From: F1-20-MAGs016 sp046086245
GTDB taxonomy: Bacteria; Planctomycetota; Planctomycetia; Pirellulales; UBA1268
Length of the DNA: 23,285 nucleotides
Direction of reading: 5' to 3'
NCBI GenBank assembly: GCA_046086245.1
Contig: JBJSXB010000026.1
Coordinates: 1-23,285 of the forward strand
Below the pieces are notes generated by a model. It saw nothing but the letters and a program-made list of their open reading frames with translations, was not told the DNA's origin and did no database searches. A program made the position numbers and the translations under genes. Each line of letters begins with the position of its first letter. The first letter of the stretch is position 1. Positions 1-7,673 of the stretch are shown here, one piece after another.

Positions 1-450
1 GTTGAACACCTTCATCGCCTCGATGATGCACACGGTCTTCTCGGGCTCGATGCGGTCGCCCACCTTGACGAACGGGGCGGCATCCGGACCGCTCGCCCGA
101 TAGAACGTCCCCACCATCGGGCTTTTCACCACTACCATCCGGGCGGTGTCGGCATCAGCGGCGGGCGCCGCCACCGACCCGGGCGAAACCGCGCCGGACG
201 AAACCGGCCCCGGCGACACCGCCCCGGACCCCGCCGGGTGCACGGCCACACCGCCGCCGCGGCAGATCCGGACGCGCTGATCGGCCTGCTGAAGGTCGAT
301 TTCGGTCAGCTCGTGACGCTTCATCAACTTGATGAGCCGTTTCACGCGCCGCTCGTCGAAGATCCCGCCGGCGTCGCCGGGGTGCTTCGTGCCGCCGGGT
401 CCCTCCGCCGGCTTGCCGGTCTTCTTGTCCGCCGCCTTGCTTGGCTTCAT
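1..450 (-). CDS. accB: Biotin carboxyl carrier protein of acetyl-CoA carboxylase (AccB), 3' end outside window
   Basis: Carries the biotin prosthetic group of acetyl-CoA carboxylase and shuttles carboxyl groups between biotin carboxylase and carboxyltransferase in the first step of fatty acid synthesis (cytoplasm). The 150 codons present start at ATG 450-448. Residues 1-30 are a Lys/Gly-rich extension. Residues 31-65 match the typical AccB N-terminal helix (RRVKRLIKLMKRHELTEIDL). Residues 75-100 are a Gly/Ser/Val/Pro repeat linker. From residue 106 the biotinyl domain begins (SPMVGTFYRA), ending at the biotinylation motif EAMKVFN with K147 as the acceptor. The window ends three residues after this lysine, so the last beta strands lie to the left. 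In many bacteria accC follows accB; that cannot be seen here. AGGG lies 4 nt before the ATG, and a promoter-like element lies upstream at 500-529. The family is certain; the exact start is likely. Confidence 0.93.
   Translation of the reverse strand, partial: MKPSKAADKKTGKPAEGPGGTKHPGDAGGIFDERRVKRLIKLMKRHELTEIDLQQADQRVRICRGGGVAVHPAGSGAVSPGPVSSGAVSPGSVAAPAADADTARMVVVKSPMVGTFYRASGPDAAPFVKVGDRIEPEKTVCIIEAMKVFN
169..228. repeat. Four imperfect 15-bp tandem repeats inside accB (linker)
   Basis: Consecutive 15-bp units begin at 169, 184, 199 and 214. All share a cg-(a/c)-a/c-acc core followed by a C/G-rich end. On the coding strand they encode a pentapeptide pattern of the form G[AP]VS[PS], giving the flexible linker between the AccB N-terminal helix and the biotinyl domain. 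Pro/Ala-rich linkers are normal in BCCP proteins; the regular 15-bp period suggests growth by slippage. Confidence 0.6.
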
Positions 451-499
451 GGGGCCCTACGATCTCCGGTCGGCCGATTCCTCGGACATTTTCGCGGCG

Positions 500-529
500 A
501 GGGTAGCCCCTGCGCCGTCTTTCAGTCAA
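500..529 (-). promoter_or_regulatory. Candidate sigma70-like promoter for accB
   Basis: On the minus strand TTGACT (524-529) matches the -35 consensus at five of six positions. An 18-nt spacer separates it from TACCCT (500-505), a weaker -10 match. Transcription would start near position 493, about 43 nt before the accB ATG. The divergent gap 451-569 must also serve the plus-strand gene at 570, for which I see no convincing hexamers. Confidence 0.4.
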
Positions 530-569
530 GGTAAACGGGTCGATTCATCCACCTCGCGGCCGTGGCAGC

Positions 570-1475
570 ATGATCCCTCCCGCCGACCTGCCGCGCCTGG
601 CCCGCCGCCCCCGCGCGTCGCACAAGCACGACTACGGGCGCGTCGTCGTCATCGGCGGATCGTCCGGCATGGCCGGGGCCCCCGTCTTGGCGGCGCTGGC
701 GGCACTGCGCTGCGGCGCCGGACTGGTCGAGGTGCTCGTGCCGGAGCCGATCGCCGCCGTGGCGGCCAGCTTCGATCCCTGCCTCATGGTGCGCGGCCTC
801 CCCGCCGACGGTGACGGCGCCTTCGCCGCGGCCGCCGACCCGTCGATCACCGCCCGCGTGGCCGGGGCGCACGCCGTGGTGATCGGTCCCGGACTGGGCC
901 GTGGTACCGCGATACCCGGCATCGTCGCGCGTCGTTGGACCGAGGCACGGGTGCCGACGGTGTTCGATGCCGACGCGCTGTGGGCGCTGGCTCCGCGACC
1001 ACCCTCCGGCGGGCTCGCCGCCGGCCCGCGGATTCTCACGCCCCACGAAGGGGAGTTGGGCCGTTTCGTCACTGCCGGGACGGGCGACTCCCGCACCGCG
1101 CTCGAGGATGCCGCCGAGCGACTGGCGGAGGCGACGCAATCCGTCGTCCTGCTCAAGGGCCCCGACACGCTCGTGACGCACGGCGGCAGGCGATGGCACA
1201 ACCCGACCGGCAACCCGGGCATGGCGACCGGAGGCACGGGCGACGTGCTCGCCGGCATGATCGCGGCGCTGTGCTGTCAGCCGTGCGCGTCCCCCCGCGG
1301 CCCGACGGCACGTGCACCGGTGGGCGACGTGGCCCGGTTGGCCGTCTGGGCACACGGCCGTGCCGGCGATCTCGCCGCGGCCCAGCTCGGGGAAGTGTCG
1401 CTCACCGCGCGCGACCTGCTCGCACACCTCCCCGGGGCGCTCCTCGAATTGCTCGCCGACCGGCACCCCGCCTGA
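570..1475 (+). CDS. nnrD: ADP/ATP-dependent NAD(P)H-hydrate dehydratase (NnrD, ribokinase-like fold)
   Basis: Repairs hydrated NADH and NADPH (NAD(P)HX) by nucleotide-dependent dehydration in the cytoplasm. The 301-residue protein corresponds to the dehydratase domain alone; the epimerase domain (NnrE) that is often fused at the N-terminus is absent. Visible family motifs are the glycine-rich VVVIGGSSGMAGA (25-37), GPGLG (106-110), DADAL (133-137), LTPHEGE (156-162), LKGPDTLV (195-202) and the signature NPTGNPGMATGGTGD (211-225), where D225 is the expected catalytic aspartate. The N-terminus (LPRLARRPRASHKHDYGRV) also matches the family, supporting ATG 570, although the ribosome binding site is weak. 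It stands alone, divergent from accB and convergent with the repair cluster. Confidence 0.92.
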   Translation: MIPPADLPRLARRPRASHKHDYGRVVVIGGSSGMAGAPVLAALAALRCGAGLVEVLVPEPIAAVAASFDPCLMVRGLPADGDGAFAAAADPSITARVAGAHAVVIGPGLGRGTAIPGIVARRWTEARVPTVFDADALWALAPRPPSGGLAAGPRILTPHEGELGRFVTAGTGDSRTALEDAAERLAEATQSVVLLKGPDTLVTHGGRRWHNPTGNPGMATGGTGDVLAGMIAALCCQPCASPRGPTARAPVGDVARLAVWAHGRAGDLAAAQLGEVSLTARDLLAHLPGALLELLADRHPA

Positions 1476-1476
1476 T

Positions 1477-1499
1477 GCCGGTGGCTGGGAGCCGCCGGC
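1477..1499. terminator. GC-rich hairpin between convergent nnrD and pdeM
   Basis: Bases 1477-1486 pair with 1490-1499 in a 10-bp stem (one G-U wobble on one strand) around a 3-nt loop. It lies in the 27-nt gap between the two stop codons and could act for both genes. Neither side has a T-run, so it is not a classical intrinsic terminator. Confidence 0.45.
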
Positions 1500-1502
1500 C
1501 GC

Positions 1503-2165
1503 TCACGCCTTCCGCCCGCCCGCCGCGAGTCGGAGGAGCCTCGTCACCTCGACGACGACGTCGTCGCGTGCCATCCACACCCGTGCATCCACCGGCGGGG
1601 CGAGCGGACCGCCACCGGTGAACGACCCGAACGCGGGCAACACGAGCCGGCCGCCGGCGGCCAGGAAACACCGCTCCGTGATCCTGTCGCCCGAGGGGGC
1701 GCCAACGGTGACGCGGGGATGGTGATGACCGCCGACCACGAGCCTGCCGGCGGTCACGGGCTCCGCCAGCGGATCGTGGACGAGCACCAACGGAGGCAGG
1801 ACGAGCCGGTTCACGTACCCGTCGAGGCCGAGCCGTGCCAGGCGGTCGCGGATGCGTGTGTCGTGGTTTCCCTCGACGAGCACCACCTCCACGTCGCCGA
1901 GTGCCGCCCGACCCGCGCGAAACTGCTCTTCGACCGCCGCGGTCATCCCGGCACGCGCGTGGAACAGATCGCCGAGGACCACGACGCGCGACGGCCGCCA
2001 CCGGCGTACGAGGCTCGCGAGGCGGTCGAGATCGGCGGCCGCCGACCCCTCCGGCACCGGGATACCCGCCCGGCGGAACGCGGCCGCCTTGCCGAGGTGC
2101 AGGTCGGCGACCAGCACCGTCGACGCGGCCGGCACCCAGGCGGCGCGGCCGGGGACGAGCACCAC
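1503..2165 (-). CDS. pdeM: Ligase-associated DNA damage response metallophosphoesterase PdeM
   Basis: A calcineurin-like metal-dependent phosphoesterase; relatives in this cluster are Mn-dependent DNA nucleases. Metal-binding motifs appear in order: DLH (D21, H23), GDLFH (65-69), GNHD (99-102), HD (130-131) and GGHHHP (145-150). At 220 residues it is close to family size. The only recognised start codons in frame are GTG at 2165 and 2162. Upstream in this frame there is no ATG before a stop at 2295-2297, yet the roughly ten codons before GTG 2165 still read like protein (PITTPDEAATDG). Family members usually have a few more N-terminal residues before the first metal motif, so the true start may be upstream or made by frameshift from the helicase. 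It is the last gene of the exonuclease-ligase-helicase-PdeM cluster. Function confident, start uncertain. Confidence 0.88.
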   Translation of the reverse strand: MVLVPGRAAWVPAASTVLVADLHLGKAAAFRRAGIPVPEGSAAADLDRLASLVRRWRPSRVVVLGDLFHARAGMTAAVEEQFRAGRAALGDVEVVLVEGNHDTRIRDRLARLGLDGYVNRLVLPPLVLVHDPLAEPVTAGRLVVGGHHHPRVTVGAPSGDRITERCFLAAGGRLVLPAFGSFTGGGPLAPPVDARVWMARDDVVVEVTRLLRLAAGGRKA

Positions 2166-4708
2166 GCCGTCGGTGGCCGCCTCGTCGGGGGTGGTGATGG
2201 GGATCGAGGGCGTGCTCCCCGGCGCGTCGCTCCGGCCGCGGCATCGGCCGCCGCCTCGAGTTCGGCCGCCATGAGGGTGATGCGCTCCAGCCAGTCATGC
2301 GTGGAGAGGCGTGACTGGATGTGCTCGGCCCAGATCGGAAACGCGAGGGGCGAGAGGCGCGGCGTCTCGACCACCGTCAGGTCGCGGACCGCGATCTCCG
2401 CCAACGTCGCCTCCAGTCGGCGGAACTCGAATTGGCGTTCGAGCACCTCGCGCCGCACCTGACCAAGCAGCATGCTTTCGGCGTCATGTTCGCAGAGCAC
2501 GTCGTAGATCAGGCCCGCCGACGTCTGTGTCTGGCGGTCGCCCCGCCGGCTCGCCGACACCAAGCCGGCCACGCGGGCGATCTCGCGGAAATGGAGCCGC
2601 GCCATTTCGGTGCCGCGAAGGCATTCCAGCAGATCCTCGAGCAGATGGCCCGGGGAGAGCAGCCGGCGCCATCCCGCCTCGTCGTCGGGAAACGGGCCCC
2701 GTCCCGCCAACTGCAGCCCCCAATCGGTGGCCGCCAGACGGAAGCTGCTCGACCGGCGGCGGGCGATCCGCCAGGCGACGAGCGTCGCCAGGCCGTCGTG
2801 CACCAACCGGCCGGCGAATGGATAGAGGAAGGCATGCTCGCCGTCACGGCCGCGGAAGCGCTCGACGAGCAGGCCGTCCGCGGCGGGGAGCCGGCTGAAG
2901 CGGCGCTGGGTGCGGAGGAGGGGCAGCACCGCCCGTACCTCGGCGGGCAGCCGGCCCGGCGTGGCGGCTGCCGCGGCGTGGAGCAGGTCGCGAATCCGCT
3001 CCGACAGTAGCGTGGTAAAAGGCATCCGGCCGCCGTTCCAGCGCGGCACCGACAATCCCTGTGCGGACCGGGCCCGCTTCACCCAGGCCACGCGTCCGTC
3101 GAACCGGAACAACACCAGCGGCCGCCCGGCGAACAGAAAACGATCCCCCTCGGCGAGGCGCGAGACGAACGCTTCCTCGACGCTCCCGAGGCCGCCGCCG
3201 CGCAGCCAGCGCACCTCGACCGTGGCGTCACCGACGATCGTACCGATCGACATCCGATGACGCCGGGCGATGGCGGGCGACGCGACGTACCAGCGGCCGA
3301 AGCGCTCCACGATCCGCGCGAAGTCGGGGTAGGCGGCGAGTGCCGGTCCGCCGCGGGCTGCGAAGTCGAGCGCCCAGCGCCACGAGCGCTCGTCGAGGTT
3401 CGCGTACGCGCGCGTCGAGCGCACCTCGGCGAGCAATTCATGGGCGACGAATCCACCGCCGCAGGCGACCGTGACCAGGTGCTGCGCGAGGACGTCGAGC
3501 GGGCAGTCGAGCGGCGGCCGCGACTCGGCGCGGCCGGTGGACGCCGCGCCCCGCGCGGCGGCACACTCGATCAACTCCAGGGCGTGCGTCGGTACGCACA
3601 CCAGTCGCGACGTCGCCCCGGGGGCGTGGCCGCTGCGACCGGCCCGCTGCAGCAACCGGCCGACCCCCTTCGGGCTGCCCACCTGCATCACCTGCTCGAC
3701 GGGGCCGAAATCGACCCCCAGATCGAGGCTCGACGTGGCGACGACGCACTTCAACCGGCCGCGCTTCAAGCCCGCCTCGGCCGCCTGCCGCAGATCGCGG
3801 TCGATCGACCCGTGATGGAGGGCGATCGCCCCACGCCAGTCGGGCCGGGCCCGGGCGATCGACTCGAACCAACGCTCCGCCTGGGCCCGCGTGTTGGTGA
3901 ATACCAGCGTCGTCGCGGCCGACTCGATCCGCGCGATCACCTGCGGCAGCAGCCGTAATCCCATATGTCCAGCCCAGGGAAACCGCTCCATCGGTTCGGG
4001 GACGAGGGTGGTCACCTCGAGCCGGCGCGGCACCCGGGCGCTCACCAGGCGCGCGGCCGGCGCCGCCGACGGTCCGACGAGGGCGGCCAGCGCGTCGTCG
4101 AGGTTGCCGAGCGTCGCCGACAGGCCCCAGGTGACCAGCCCCGGAGCCAGGCCGCGCAGCCGGGCGAGGGCGAGTTCCGCCTGCACGCCGCGCTTCGAGC
4201 CGAGCAACTCGTGCCACTCGTCGACGATGACCGTTTCCAGATGGGCGAACAGGTCGGCCGACGTATCGAGGGAGAGCAGGATCGAGAGCGTTTCGGGCGT
4301 CGTCACCAGCACCTCGGGGCGGTCCTCGCGCACGCGGCGACGGGCCGCGGCACCGGTGTCGCCGGTGCGCACCCCCACCCGCCAGCGCGCGCCGAGCCAT
4401 TCCGCCAACCCGTCGAGGGGGCCCTCCAGTGCGGCGGCAGTATCGGTGGCCAGCGCAACCAGCGGCGTGATCCAGACGACGCGCGGCCCCGGGGCGGCGG
4501 CCCGTTCTCTCCCCCGCGCCAGCGCGCCCAGCCAGACCGCGAGCGTCTTGCCGGTGCCGGTGGGGGCGTGCACAAGCCCGCTGCTGCCGGCGGCGATCGC
4601 GTGCCACACCTCGACCTGGAAGGGAAAGGGACGCCAGCCCCGCCCCCGGAACCAGCGCCGCAGCGTCGCCACGGCGGCGCCGCGCGGTGCCGCGGCGACG
4701 CGGGTCAT
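1943..4708 (-). CDS. Ligase-associated Lhr-Core type DEXH-box DNA helicase
   Basis: An SF2 ATP-dependent helicase of the Lhr-Core family, which translocates 3' to 5' on single-stranded DNA. Motifs are Walker A APTGTGKT (48-55), TTPETL (136-141), DEWH (163-166), SATLGN (197-202), SSLDLGVDFG (326-335) and QRAGRSGH (354-361). A winged-helix and Lhr C-terminal core follows to about residue 812. The start is ATG 4708-4706, whose TGA-overlapping ATGA joins it to the upstream ligase; a longer in-frame start at 4744 would lie inside the ligase gene. The frame stays open to 921 residues, but the part beyond about residue 825 is Arg/Pro/Ser-rich with no family likeness. Its last ~73 residues are read out of frame from pdeM. 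The natural C-terminus is therefore doubtful: either the stop has been lost, or there is a frameshift near 2200-2260. Confidence 0.93.
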   Translation of the reverse strand: MTRVAAAPRGAAVATLRRWFRGRGWRPFPFQVEVWHAIAAGSSGLVHAPTGTGKTLAVWLGALARGRERAAAPGPRVVWITPLVALATDTAAALEGPLDGLAEWLGARWRVGVRTGDTGAAARRRVREDRPEVLVTTPETLSILLSLDTSADLFAHLETVIVDEWHELLGSKRGVQAELALARLRGLAPGLVTWGLSATLGNLDDALAALVGPSAAPAARLVSARVPRRLEVTTLVPEPMERFPWAGHMGLRLLPQVIARIESAATTLVFTNTRAQAERWFESIARARPDWRGAIALHHGSIDRDLRQAAEAGLKRGRLKCVVATSSLDLGVDFGPVEQVMQVGSPKGVGRLLQRAGRSGHAPGATSRLVCVPTHALELIECAAARGAASTGRAESRPPLDCPLDVLAQHLVTVACGGGFVAHELLAEVRSTRAYANLDERSWRWALDFAARGGPALAAYPDFARIVERFGRWYVASPAIARRHRMSIGTIVGDATVEVRWLRGGGLGSVEEAFVSRLAEGDRFLFAGRPLVLFRFDGRVAWVKRARSAQGLSVPRWNGGRMPFTTLLSERIRDLLHAAAAATPGRLPAEVRAVLPLLRTQRRFSRLPAADGLLVERFRGRDGEHAFLYPFAGRLVHDGLATLVAWRIARRRSSSFRLAATDWGLQLAGRGPFPDDEAGWRRLLSPGHLLEDLLECLRGTEMARLHFREIARVAGLVSASRRGDRQTQTSAGLIYDVLCEHDAESMLLGQVRREVLERQFEFRRLEATLAEIAVRDLTVVETPRLSPLAFPIWAEHIQSRLSTHDWLERITLMAAELEAAADAAAGATRRGARPRSPSPPPTRRPPTAWCSSPAAPPGCRPRRRCWSPTCTSARRPRSAGRVSRCRRGRRPPISTASRASYAGGGRRASWSSAICSTRVPG

Positions 4709-6405
4709 GGTTCGCTCCCCGCCGGCAGTGCAGCCGCGCACCACCGTTTCAGATCGGACAATGAGCCGGCGTCGGCGATTGCCTTGTCGCGCCGCCAGCG
4801 CACGATGCGCGGAAATCGCAACGCCAGACCCGCCTTATGTCGTGCCGACGGTGCCACTCCCTCGAAGGCGAGCTGGAACACGAGCGACGGTTCGACGATG
4901 CGCACGGGGCCGTGGCGCTCGCGCGTGGTCGCGCGGACGATCCGATCGACCTCGACGATCTCGGCGTCGGAGAGGCCGGAATAGGCCTTGGCGACGGTCA
5001 CCAACCGGCCATCGTGCCAGACGCCGAGCGTGTAGTCGGTGTGGAGGGCGGCCCGCCGGCCGTGACCCGCCTGCGCGTACAGCAGAACGGCGTCGATCTC
5101 GAGGGGTTCGATCTTCCACTTCCACCAGTCGCCGCGCGTGCGGCCGGTGCCATAGGGGGCGTCGCGGCGTTTGAGGATCAGCCCCTCGACGCCGCGCTGC
5201 CGCGCTTCGGCGCGGCGCTCGGCGAGGTCGGCCCAGCTCCCCTCCACGGCGGGCGAGATCCAGAGCGTCGCCGGTGGTACCGGCCGCCCTGGCGCCGTAC
5301 CCGGGGGAGAAAACCGCGCCGGCGACGCGCCGCACGTGGCGAGGAGACGCTCCATCCGCTCGCGCCTCTCGGCGAGCGGCCGGTGGCGGAGATCCTCTCC
5401 ATCGGCCTCGAGAACGTCGTAGGCGACGAATACGCAGGGCACCTCGGCCAGCAGTGGCCTGGTGACGCGACGGCGACCGCTGCGCCGCTGCAGCGCGGCG
5501 AAGCCGAGCAGGCAGTGGTCGCGCACCGCGAGGAGTTCGCCGTCGAGCACCGTGCCGGGAGGCAGCCGCGCGACCGTGGCTGCGATTTCAGGGAACGCAT
5601 CGGTGGCGAGATCCTCCCCCCGCGTCCACACCGCCACCGTGCCGCCGCGGTGGACCGTTTGGGCGCGGATGCCGTCCCATTTCCATTCCGCGAGCCAGTC
5701 GGCCGGGTCGCCGAGTCGCTCGACCGGGCCGTCGAGGGGTGAGGCGAGGAAGAACGGGTAGGGCCGCGAGCCGTCGTTGCCGTCGCCCTCCCCGGCGAGG
5801 AGCCGGCCGAAAGCCGCGCCGTCGGCCGGCGCGGTGGCGACGAGCCGAGCGACCATCGTTGCGACGTCGGTCCCGGCGACCTCCGCCAGGGCGCGGGCCA
5901 GCAGCGATCGCGACACCCCCACGCGGCATCCGCCCGTGATGAGCTTGTGCCAGACGATCCGTTCGCGCGGCGCCAACACGCGCCAGGTCGCCAGCAGGAA
6001 CCGGCCGATCACCCCTTCGTCCTTCTCGCCGCGCAAGGCCGCGAGGCGGGCGACGTGCCCGGCCAATCCGAGGTCGGGCGCGATCGCCTCGGCGGGCCCG
6101 TCGGGCGGACGTGCGGGCAGGCGTTCAGCGGCCGGAAGAACCAGCGCCAACGTCTCGGCGAGGTCGCCGGTTTGCGCGTAGCACTCCTCGAGCAGCCACT
6201 CGGGGATGGCGGCCGCGGCGGCCGCGTGGCGTCGTAGCAGCGGCGTCGGCACGACACGCGACTGCCGAGCGCCCCCGAGCACCCGCAACGCACACGCGGC
6301 GTCGTCGGGCGACGCCGAGGCGAAGTAGTCGCATAGCGCCTGCACCTTCTCGGTCACGCTCGTCGTGCCGTCGAGGCGCCAGTAGAGATCGGCGAACCCC
6401 CTCAT
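4705..6405 (-). CDS. ATP-dependent DNA ligase (ligase-associated DNA damage response cluster)
   Basis: Seals nicked DNA through an enzyme-AMP intermediate. The 566 residues have an N-terminal DNA-binding domain (1-210), a nucleotidyltransferase domain with motif I EWKWDGIR (K242 is the adenylated lysine), motif III LDGEL (287-291), motif IV EGLILK (407-412) and motif V WKWK (428-431). An OB-fold follows, with GLALRFPR (526-533) near the C-terminus. This is distinct from the NAD-dependent LigA and matches the large ATP ligases found in bacterial repair clusters. ATG 6405-6403 overlaps the exonuclease TGA as ATGA, and its own TGA overlaps the helicase ATG the same way, indicating translational coupling. 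Confidence 0.95.
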   Translation of the reverse strand: MRGFADLYWRLDGTTSVTEKVQALCDYFASASPDDAACALRVLGGARQSRVVPTPLLRRHAAAAAAIPEWLLEECYAQTGDLAETLALVLPAAERLPARPPDGPAEAIAPDLGLAGHVARLAALRGEKDEGVIGRFLLATWRVLAPRERIVWHKLITGGCRVGVSRSLLARALAEVAGTDVATMVARLVATAPADGAAFGRLLAGEGDGNDGSRPYPFFLASPLDGPVERLGDPADWLAEWKWDGIRAQTVHRGGTVAVWTRGEDLATDAFPEIAATVARLPPGTVLDGELLAVRDHCLLGFAALQRRSGRRRVTRPLLAEVPCVFVAYDVLEADGEDLRHRPLAERRERMERLLATCGASPARFSPPGTAPGRPVPPATLWISPAVEGSWADLAERRAEARQRGVEGLILKRRDAPYGTGRTRGDWWKWKIEPLEIDAVLLYAQAGHGRRAALHTDYTLGVWHDGRLVTVAKAYSGLSDAEIVEVDRIVRATTRERHGPVRIVEPSLVFQLAFEGVAPSARHKAGLALRFPRIVRWRRDKAIADAGSLSDLKRWCAAALPAGSEP

Positions 6406-7550
6406 CGCATCCGCTCCGCCGTGGCTCCGGCCGACCGGCTCGCCGTCTCCGCCGTGGCCGCGCCGTCGTCCGACGGCCCTTCATCGTCGTCAGCGCGATC
6501 GCCGTCGCACGCCTCCGCGTCGGCGGCGCCGGCCTCGGCTTCATCGGCGCCGGCGTCGGGCGGCGCCTCGCCGGTGAATCGCGTCGGCAGCACCGCGGCG
6601 TCCAGACCGCGCTCGCGGAGATAGCGGGCGAAGGCATCGGCGCTGCCGTGGGTGACGAGCACCCGGCGGGCGCGCGATGCCTCGACGGCCGTCAGCAGGC
6701 CGGGAAAATCGGCATGGTCGGAGAGGACGAACCCGCGATCGAAACCCCGACGGCGGCGGACTCCGCGGAGCATCATCCAGCCCGACGCCGCGGCGCAGCT
6801 CGACGGCCCGAACAGCCGCAGCCAGCCGCTGCCGGCGGCCGACGGCGGCGCCAGCACCAGCGCCCGCCCCTGCCCGAGGCTGCGGGCGCCGGGGGGCACG
6901 CCTTCCACCGGTGGCAACCGCACACCGCTGTCGCGGTAGGCACGCACGAGCTTCGCCACCGCGCCATGGGCGATGATCGGACCGATCGAAGGGTCGACCA
7001 GTGCCGCGAGGCGCTGCGCCTTGCCGAGCGCGTAGGCGAAGAGAATGCTCGCCCGACCGGCGGCCTGATTGGCCCGCCACCAGGCGTCGATCTCCGCGGC
7101 CACCTCCGCGGGATCGGGCCAGCGGTAGATCGGCAGGCCGAACGTGGACTCGGTCACGAGCACGTCGGCCTCCACCGGCTCGAACGGATCGCAGGTCGGA
7201 TCGGGGGCGAGTTTGTAGTCACCCGTCACCACCCACACGACCCCGCGATGCTCCAGTCGCACCTGGGCCGACCCGAGCACGTGCCCGGCGGGGGCCAGCG
7301 ACACGCGGACGCCGTTGATCGACAGGGACTCGCCGCGGCGGAGGCAATCGATCGTCCCACCCGCCCCCAAGCGGGTGCGCAGGAGGAGTTTGCCGGGGGC
7401 GGCACAGAGGTAGCGATCGCACCCGGGCCGGGCGTGGTCGGCGTGGGCGTGGGTGATCACCGCGCGTGGCACGCGCCGCCACGGATCGATGTGGAAGTCG
7501 CCGGCCGCGCAGTAGAGGCCCGACTCGGTGACCTCGAGAAGGTCGCTCAT
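6402..7550 (-). CDS. Ligase-associated DNA damage response exonuclease (metallo-beta-lactamase/beta-CASP fold)
   Basis: A DNA exonuclease of the SNM1/Artemis-like metallo-beta-lactamase family that trims DNA ends with the co-encoded ligase. Metal motifs are THAHADH (33-39: H34, H36, D38, H39), H90 in APAGHVLGS, TGDYK (109-113, D111), TESTFGLP (133-140), SDHADF (277-282) and VTHG (299-302). The N-terminus GLYCAAGDFHIDPW is typical of the family, so ATG 7550-7548 was preferred over an upstream in-frame start at 7619. The Shine-Dalgarno is poor. Residues 330-382 form an Asp/Glu/Ala-rich low-complexity tail not expected of the core fold. It is the first gene of the cluster; its TGA is embedded in the ligase ATGA. 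Confidence 0.93.
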   Translation of the reverse strand: MSDLLEVTESGLYCAAGDFHIDPWRRVPRAVITHAHADHARPGCDRYLCAAPGKLLLRTRLGAGGTIDCLRRGESLSINGVRVSLAPAGHVLGSAQVRLEHRGVVWVVTGDYKLAPDPTCDPFEPVEADVLVTESTFGLPIYRWPDPAEVAAEIDAWWRANQAAGRASILFAYALGKAQRLAALVDPSIGPIIAHGAVAKLVRAYRDSGVRLPPVEGVPPGARSLGQGRALVLAPPSAAGSGWLRLFGPSSCAAASGWMMLRGVRRRRGFDRGFVLSDHADFPGLLTAVEASRARRVLVTHGSADAFARYLRERGLDAAVLPTRFTGEAPPDAGADEAEAGAADAEACDGDRADDDEGPSDDGAATAETASRSAGATAERMR

Positions 7551-7673
7551 TCCGACTGGCCCCGCGACCGTGCCGCGCTCCCGCGGCCGCCGGGCCACGG
7601 CGAGGACCGCCCGACGCATCGTAGCAGCCCCACGGTGCGGGACCGCCGCTGGGCAGGGACGTGGAGCCGGCCG
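7551..7673 (-). other. Intergenic spacer upstream of the repair cluster
   Basis: This gap of 123 bp separates the small secreted protein gene from the exonuclease start and should contain the cluster promoter if the cluster is transcribed independently. A minus-strand TACGAT (a -10-like hexamer) is visible at about 7616-7621, but without a good -35 partner. No repeat or coding signal was seen. Confidence 0.3.

Noticed and set aside
2200..2260. A programmed -1 frameshift site joining helicase and pdeM
   Set aside because: No canonical slippery heptamer is visible; the only C-run context (near CCA CCC CCG) pairs poorly after a -1 slip. The junction is reported as unresolved, not as recoding.
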